Shown piece after piece: positions 6,416-10,698 of a DNA stretch of 10,698 nucleotides. This DNA is from CAYMLL01 sp964390645. GTDB lineage: Bacteria; Planctomycetota; UBA8108. The notes beneath the pieces were generated by a model. That model searched no databases. It saw nothing but the letters and a program-made list of their open reading frames with translations, and was not told the DNA's origin. The stretch lies in the NCBI GenBank assembly GCA_964390645.1, contig CAYMLL010000269.1, positions 1 through 10,698 on the forward strand, in the 5' to 3' direction. The translations under genes were made by a program, and so were the position numbers. The stretch's first letter is position 1. Each line of letters opens with the position of its first letter.

Positions 6416-6967
6416 TTGAGTTCGAACTCTCTCGATCTGCTCGGCGAGACGAGCCCGGAGCGGCACATGGATCTGGCGCTTCGCGAGGCTCGCCGTGCCT
6501 TCGAGGCCGACGAGGTCCCGGTCGGCGCGGTCGTCATCGACACGGCGACCGGACGCGTGGTCGCCAAGGCGCACAATCAGCGGGAGATGCTGCAGGACCC
6601 GACCGCACATGCCGAGGTGATCGCCATCACGCAGGCTGCCGCGCACTACGGCTCGTGGCGTCTCACCGATGCGACCCTCTTCGTGACGCTCGAGCCCTGT
6701 CTGATGTGTGCGGGCGCCATCGTGCTCGCGCGCATTCCGAAGGTCGTCTACGGTGCGGTCGATCCGAAGGCCGGTGCACACTGCTCTATCTACGACGTCC
6801 TCGCGAACCCGAGCAACAATCACGTGCCCGAGGTCGTCGGCGGCATCCGACCGGACGAGAGCTCCGACCTCCTGAAGCAGTTCTTCCTCGCCAGGCGAGA
6901 CCGCTCCCGAGGCGGGTCGCGGGATGGAAGGGGCAAGAACGGCAATGGCACGTTCCACCGTGATTGA
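6416..6967 (+). CDS. tadA: tRNA-specific adenosine deaminase (A34 to inosine)
   Basis: Zinc deaminase that converts adenosine 34 of tRNA-Arg(ACG) to inosine in the cytoplasm; essential in most bacteria. Seen: the cytidine-deaminase-fold zinc motif HAE at 65-67 (His65, proton-shuttling Glu67) and PCLMC at 94-98 (Cys95, Cys98). The substrate-loop residues VPVGAVV (35-41) and HN (53-54) are present, and the TadA-specific core WRLTDATLFVTLEPC distinguishes it from guanine or cytosine deaminases. The core ends near residue 160. A basic Gly/Arg-rich tail of about 24 residues brings the length to 183 aa, against the usual 150-170. TTG start with a strong ribosome binding site and its own promoter. 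It is divergent from its tRNA substrate gene, and the secreted esterase follows 22 bp downstream. Confidence 0.95.
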   Translation: MSSNSLDLLGETSPERHMDLALREARRAFEADEVPVGAVVIDTATGRVVAKAHNQREMLQDPTAHAEVIAITQAAAHYGSWRLTDATLFVTLEPCLMCAGAIVLARIPKVVYGAVDPKAGAHCSIYDVLANPSNNHVPEVVGGIRPDESSDLLKQFFLARRDRSRGGSRDGRGKNGNGTFHRD

Positions 6968-6989
6968 GACGAGGGGCTCCGGAGCTCCC

Positions 6990-8966
6990 ATGCGCCGGAT
7001 CGCGTCCGGCGTGATCTGTACAGTGACGGCATTCTTGACCGTGAGCTCGTCGAGCCTGGCGGTCGACCCGCTTCCTGGGCGCGTATCGACGTGGCACGGC
7101 TTTTCACGTCACGACTTCGATCACGAAGGACGGCCCGCGATCGTGGTCGCTCCGAAGAAGGCCGCTCCCGGTCGCCCGTGGATCTGGCGTGCGCGCTTCT
7201 TCGGTCACGAGCCTCAGGTGGATCGCGCGCTTCTCACTCGCGGCTACCATGTCGCGTACTGTGACGTCGCCGGTCTCTTCGGGTCGCCACGAGCGGTTGC
7301 GCGCTGGGACTCGTTTCACGAGCTGCTCACGAAGAAGCACGGACTCGCGACCAAGGTCGCCCTCGAGGGCATGAGCCGCGGGGGGCTCATCATCTACAAC
7401 TGGGCATCGAGCAATCCCGACAAGGTGGCGTGCCTCTACGGAGACGCCCCCGTCTGCGACATCAGGAGCTGGCCGGGAGGCAAGGGCGTGGGCAAGGGAA
7501 GCGTCGGAAGCTGGAAACGATGCCTCGCCGCCTACGGTCTCACCGAGGACGAGGCGCTCGATTTCGAGGGCAATCCCGTCGACGGGCTCGCGTCGCTCGC
7601 GAAGGCCGGCGTCCATCTGCTCCACGTGTTCGGCGACGCCGACCGCGTCGTCCCTCCTGCCGAGAACACCGCGATCATCGCGGAGCGCTACCGCGAGCTC
7701 GGCGGCGTGATTCATGTCGTCTCGAAGAAGGGCGTTGGACACCACCCACACTCGCTGCGCGAGCCGCGGCCGATCGTCTCTTTTGTCGTCGGACGCTGTC
7801 GTGCCGTCGGCGCGGATCTCACCGGTGAGGACCTTTCCGGTGGGGATCCTTACAAGGGGAACATCGCCCTGCGAGGAGGGCTTGACCGCAGTCGAGCCGT
7901 CTTCAGCGGCTCGAAGAAGGGGCACGTGGCGTTCGTCGGCGGATCGATCACCGAGATGAACGGTTACCGCCCGATTGTCGAGATGATGCTCGCCCGCCGT
8001 TTTCCCGGGACCCACCTCACCTTCACCAACGCGGGCGTGGCGTCGACGTGCTCGACGACGGGAGCCTTCCGGATCGGTGCGGATGTGCTCGCGAAGGGTC
8101 CGGCGGATCTGGTCCTGATCGAGTTTGCCGTCAACGACGACCAGGACGCGGGGCACGCCGCGAGGGAGTGTCGTCGTGGCATGGAGGGACTCATCCGTCG
8201 GATCCGTCGGCACAACCCTCGGGCCGACGTCGTCTTCGTCCACTTCATCAATCCCGGGATGCTGGCGGCCTTGAAGCGCGGGGAGATGCCGGCGACCATC
8301 GCGAACCACGAGGTGGTGGCTGCGCACTACGGTGTGCCGTCGCTGAACCTCGCGAGGCTGGTGTGTGATCGTGTCCTCGGGGGAGGGCTGACGTGGAAGG
8401 AGTACGGGGGCACACACCCGAAGCGAGCGGGTAACGAGCTCTGCGCGTCGATGGTGTCGAGTCTGCTCGACCGTGCCTGGAGGGGGCCACCGGTCGCCGC
8501 GCCCGAGGCACATACGATGCCGTCACCCCTCGATGCGCTGCACTACGGCCACGGGCGATTCGTCGCCACCTCGGAGGTGAGGCTCGGTGCGGGCTGGAGG
8601 CTCGAGGCTCCCGACTGGGCGGGGATTCCGGGAAGCCTGCGAGGTCGATTTCGAGGCGAGAAGCTGCTCTGCGCGACCGAGCCCGGTGCCGAGCTGACGC
8701 TGACGTTCCGCGGATCGTCGGTGGGCGCGTACCTGCTCGCCGGGCCCGACGCGGGGGCTCTGGAGGCAGTCGTCGATGGTGGGACGCCCGCCGAGGTGCA
8801 GCTCTGGCATCGATTCAGTCGCGGGCTGCACTACCCGCGCACGGTCATGCTCGCCACGGATCTTCCGAGCGGCGATCACGCGCTGAAATTGCGGGTCGGA
8901 ACGACGACGAGAAGCGGCAAGCACGCCGTGCGGATCCTCCGCCTGGTCGTCAACGAGACTCCGTGA
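6990..8966 (+). CDS. Secreted two-headed esterase: alpha/beta hydrolase + SGNH hydrolase + C-terminal beta-rich domain
   Basis: Numbering from the ATG at 6990 (658 aa). I chose this start because GGAG lies 5 nt upstream and a signal peptide begins at once (MRRIASGVICTVTAFLTV, cleavage probably near SSLAVD). The longer in-frame start at 6924 would overlap tadA and hide the signal peptide. Domain 1 (about 35-265): alpha/beta hydrolase with EGMSRGG (Ser129), acid in GDADRVVP (Asp218) and His in VGHHPH (about 251). Domain 2 (about 311-493): SGNH/GDSL hydrolase with FVGGSITE (Ser319), Asn/Gly in FTNAGVAS, EFAVNDD (Asn382) and GGTHPKRAG (His476). The usual Asp three residues before this His is Gly. 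Domain 3 (about 514-658): beta-rich, possibly carbohydrate-binding. Inference: removes acyl groups from polysaccharide. Likely co-transcribed with tadA by position only. Confidence 0.85.
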   Translation: MRRIASGVICTVTAFLTVSSSSLAVDPLPGRVSTWHGFSRHDFDHEGRPAIVVAPKKAAPGRPWIWRARFFGHEPQVDRALLTRGYHVAYCDVAGLFGSPRAVARWDSFHELLTKKHGLATKVALEGMSRGGLIIYNWASSNPDKVACLYGDAPVCDIRSWPGGKGVGKGSVGSWKRCLAAYGLTEDEALDFEGNPVDGLASLAKAGVHLLHVFGDADRVVPPAENTAIIAERYRELGGVIHVVSKKGVGHHPHSLREPRPIVSFVVGRCRAVGADLTGEDLSGGDPYKGNIALRGGLDRSRAVFSGSKKGHVAFVGGSITEMNGYRPIVEMMLARRFPGTHLTFTNAGVASTCSTTGAFRIGADVLAKGPADLVLIEFAVNDDQDAGHAARECRRGMEGLIRRIRRHNPRADVVFVHFINPGMLAALKRGEMPATIANHEVVAAHYGVPSLNLARLVCDRVLGGGLTWKEYGGTHPKRAGNELCASMVSSLLDRAWRGPPVAAPEAHTMPSPLDALHYGHGRFVATSEVRLGAGWRLEAPDWAGIPGSLRGRFRGEKLLCATEPGAELTLTFRGSSVGAYLLAGPDAGALEAVVDGGTPAEVQLWHRFSRGLHYPRTVMLATDLPSGDHALKLRVGTTTRSGKHAVRILRLVVNETP

Positions 8967-9021
8967 GGGCATTCCTCCGAGAGCCACCTCTGGCATCCTG
9001 TGCCCGCTCACTCCGGGCGCT

Positions 9022-10305
9022 TCACACCCGGATCTCGTACCCCTTGCGCTGATCCCTTCGCTGCAGGCGGTTTGCCTCGCCGTCTCCGATGATCTGCTCC
9101 GACCCCAGATCCCAGGTCAGCTTCCGACCGAGCAGCACGCAGAGGTTCGCGAGATGCAGGACGGTGACATGGCGGTGGTGGCTGTAGACATCGGAGATCG
9201 GCAGATCGCCGGAGCGCACGCACTCGAAGAAGTTGCCCATGTGGCTTCCAGGCCGCTTGCCGCGGTACAGCTTCGTGATGGCATCGGCAGCCAGAGGGTC
9301 GTCTTGCAATCGCTCGACCGGCTCGCCTTCGATGGTGCCGCGGCTCACGAAGAGCTCGCCGTCGCTCCCCGTGAAGTGGACACCTTGGCGGCGCCCCGTG
9401 ACCATCTGCAGCTCGACACCGTTCGGCAGGCGACACGTGACGTCGAACTGCGCCGGCATGTTGAAGCCGCTCTCCACGCGTGGCACCTTTCCGGAACCTT
9501 CGACCGTCATCTTTCCCGTCTGCGGCAGACCGATCGCCCAGAGCGCGATGTCCACGTGGTGAGCGCCCCAGTCGGTCATCTGTCCGCCGGCATACTCTCT
9601 CCACCAGCGGAAGTCGCCGTGACATCTCCGGGGTGTGTAGGGCACGAGCGGTGCCTGGCCGAGCCACATCTCCCAGTCGAGGTGCGAGGGCGTCGGGGCC
9701 GTCTTGAAAGGTCCACCCTCCTTCCCGCCGCCCGTCGAGGCGACGACGCGCTGCAGCTTGCCGACGCGCCCGCCGTGCACCATGGCGACAGCTCGCAGGA
9801 ATCGCAGTCCGAACTCGCTCCGTTGCTGCGTGCCGACCTGGAGGACGCGTCCCGTGTCCTTCACGACTCTCGAGATCAGCTTGCCCTCGTCGATGGTCAG
9901 CGTCAGGGGCTTCTCGCAGTAGACATCCTTGCCTGCCTTCATCGCGTCGATCGCGATCCTGGTATGCCAGTGGTCCGGCGTGCCGATCGTGACCACGTCG
10001 ACGTTCTCGAGCTCGAGCAGCTTGCGGTAGTCGGTGAAGTGGGTCGTGCCGTTCGGCTCGCGTCCGAGGTGCTTCCTGTCGACATCACAGCGGGCCACGA
10101 GATCGCCGAATCTCGCCGCCTGCCTCGCGATCCCGCTTCCTCGACCGCCGAGCCCGATCGCGCCGACGCCGATGCGGTCGTTTCGTGAATCGCTTTCGCC
10201 GGCATGTGTAGCAGCCGCGAAGATGCCGGGTGCGGCAATGCCGCCGGCCGCACAGCGAGCGGATCGGATCAGGAAGCTCCGGCGAGTCCGTCGTGGACGA
10301 TTCAT
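9022..10305 (-). CDS. Tat-exported Gfo/Idh/MocA family oxidoreductase
   Basis: NAD(P)-dependent sugar or inositol-type dehydrogenase family. Seen: a twin-arginine signal at 7-16 (TRRSFLIRSA) followed by a hydrophobic Ala/Gly stretch to about residue 34. The Rossmann nucleotide site is GAIGLGGRGSG (48-58), followed by TPDHWH (109-114) and the family hallmark CEKPLT (130-135, catalytic Lys132). DWGAHHVD, with the conserved His of the C-terminal domain, lies further on. The length of 427 aa is normal for the exported subgroup abundant in Planctomycetota. The ATG at 10305 has AAGGGA about 6 nt upstream. It lies 83 bp after the sulfatase stop on the same strand, so the two are probably one operon for glycan use. 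The substrate is not readable. The 3' end converges on the esterase gene with 55 bp between them, containing a short GCCCG/CGGGC hairpin (9002-9018) without a T-tract. Confidence 0.93.
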   Translation of the reverse strand: MNRPRRTRRSFLIRSARCAAGGIAAPGIFAAATHAGESDSRNDRIGVGAIGLGGRGSGIARQAARFGDLVARCDVDRKHLGREPNGTTHFTDYRKLLELENVDVVTIGTPDHWHTRIAIDAMKAGKDVYCEKPLTLTIDEGKLISRVVKDTGRVLQVGTQQRSEFGLRFLRAVAMVHGGRVGKLQRVVASTGGGKEGGPFKTAPTPSHLDWEMWLGQAPLVPYTPRRCHGDFRWWREYAGGQMTDWGAHHVDIALWAIGLPQTGKMTVEGSGKVPRVESGFNMPAQFDVTCRLPNGVELQMVTGRRQGVHFTGSDGELFVSRGTIEGEPVERLQDDPLAADAITKLYRGKRPGSHMGNFFECVRSGDLPISDVYSHHRHVTVLHLANLCVLLGRKLTWDLGSEQIIGDGEANRLQRRDQRKGYEIRV

Positions 10306-10388
10306 GGCGATCCCTTCGGTAACAGGAGGAGGGCTCCGGCCGGCGCTCTCGCCCGGGAGCGGAGTGTCCGCGCGCTCGGGAGGAATTC

Positions 10389-10698
10389 CTACTCGAGCCC
10401 GTCGATGATCTTCCTCAGACGAGCGGTGACCTCCGGATGCTCGGCCGCGACGTCATCTTGCTCGCCGACGTCCGTGCTCAGATCGTATAGTGCCAGTGTC
10501 TTTCCGGTCTGCACACCCTTCCACTTGCCCGTTCGCACCGCACGGAACCGGCTCCAGCGCCAGAAGAGGTGGTCGTGCTGTTTCTGTCTCGTCGCCTGGC
10601 CCAGGAGCGTCGGAGCGAAGGAGATGCCGTCGATGCCCGCAGGAATTTTCGCGCCGCCGAGCTCGCAGGCGGTCGGCAGCCAGTCCCAGAACGCGGAG
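10389..10698 (-). CDS. Sulfatase, C-terminal part (5' end beyond the right window edge)
   Basis: A frame of 103 codons is open to the window edge and ends with TAG at 10391-10389. It reads as the C-terminal subdomain of a type I sulfatase: WLPTACELGG, then IPAGIDGISFAPTLLG, HDHLFWRWS, FRAVRTGKWKGV and LYDLSTDVGEQDDVAAEHPEV. This is the classic end, in which a substrate-side beta sheet is followed by a Tyr-Asp-Leu and Glu-Asp-Asp-Val-Ala segment. The catalytic Cys/Ser motif lies outside the window, so activity cannot be judged. Followed by the Gfo/Idh/MocA gene. Known biology: such sulfatases desulfate algal or host polysaccharides after formylglycine maturation by an enzyme that would have to be encoded elsewhere. 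Confidence 0.9.
   Translation of the reverse strand, partial: SAFWDWLPTACELGGAKIPAGIDGISFAPTLLGQATRQKQHDHLFWRWSRFRAVRTGKWKGVQTGKTLALYDLSTDVGEQDDVAAEHPEVTARLRKIIDGLE

Noticed and set aside
6924..6989. Upstream ATG start for the esterase gene
   Set aside because: Overlaps the tadA 3' end and would place 22 polar residues before a perfect signal peptide; the ATG at 6990 has a closer ribosome binding site.
7104..8513. 469-codon minus-strand open frame inside the esterase gene
   Set aside because: It is antisense to a gene with clear motifs, its translation is Arg/Asp-rich with no motif, and long antisense frames are expected in GC-rich DNA.
9002..9018. GCCCG/CGGGC hairpin between the convergent esterase and oxidoreductase genes
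   Set aside because: Only 5 bp of stem and no T-tract on either strand; too weak to call a terminator.
9154..10188. 344-codon plus-strand frame opposite the Gfo/Idh/MocA gene
   Set aside because: Mirror of the real gene's codon bias; no motif, no ribosome binding site of note.

Overview
This is a GC-rich bacterial window, probably from an uncultured environmental lineage. Strong Shine-Dalgarno sites, a TTG start, a CCA-encoding tRNA and sigma70-type promoters show it is bacterial. The mix of a canonical sulfatase, a Tat-exported Gfo/Idh/MocA oxidoreductase, a formylglycine-generating-enzyme-like fragment and secreted esterases is typical of Planctomycetota and relatives (Lentisphaerota, Verrucomicrobiota, 'Hydrogenedentes'-type groups). 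The phylum is inferred from gene content only. No CRISPR array, transposase, phage gene or integration site was seen.

Layout. (1) 9-1394 (+): an alkaline-phosphatase-superfamily enzyme annotated by fold as a sulfatase. Its active site looks like lipoteichoic acid synthase (Glu39/Thr84) rather than a formylglycine sulfatase. It converges, with only 6 bp between stop codons, on a minus-strand group. (2) 2739-1401 (-): a calcineurin-like (LpxH-type) phosphoesterase whose 3' end overlaps the start of a CDP-alcohol phosphatidyltransferase. Together with (1) this gives three genes of phospho-headgroup chemistry side by side. (3) 4765-3026 (-): an M3-family (oligoendopeptidase F-like) zinc peptidase. 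(4) 4781-6129: a gene-poor stretch. It holds the C-terminal half of an FGE-sulfatase-domain protein, apparently joined out of frame to a signal peptide, and a 67-codon coding-like ORF whose ribosome binding site leads to ATA instead of ATG. (5) 6130-6967: tRNA-Arg(ACG) (-) with its terminator, back to back with tadA (+). tadA encodes the deaminase that makes inosine at A34 of exactly this tRNA. Both have clear promoters with 17-bp spacers in a 167-bp shared region. (6) 6990-8966 (+): a secreted fusion of an alpha/beta-hydrolase esterase, an SGNH hydrolase and a C-terminal beta-rich domain, 22 bp after tadA. (7) 10698-9022 (-): the C-terminal end of a canonical sulfatase followed by a Tat-signal Gfo/Idh/MocA oxidoreductase, probably one operon for sulfated or modified glycan breakdown.

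The two most notable items are the divergent pairing of tadA with the gene of its own tRNA substrate, and the Thr-nucleophile 'sulfatase' next to phospholipid-type genes. The right-hand genes suggest a polysaccharide-degrading lifestyle: sulfatase, oxidoreductase and a two-headed esterase.
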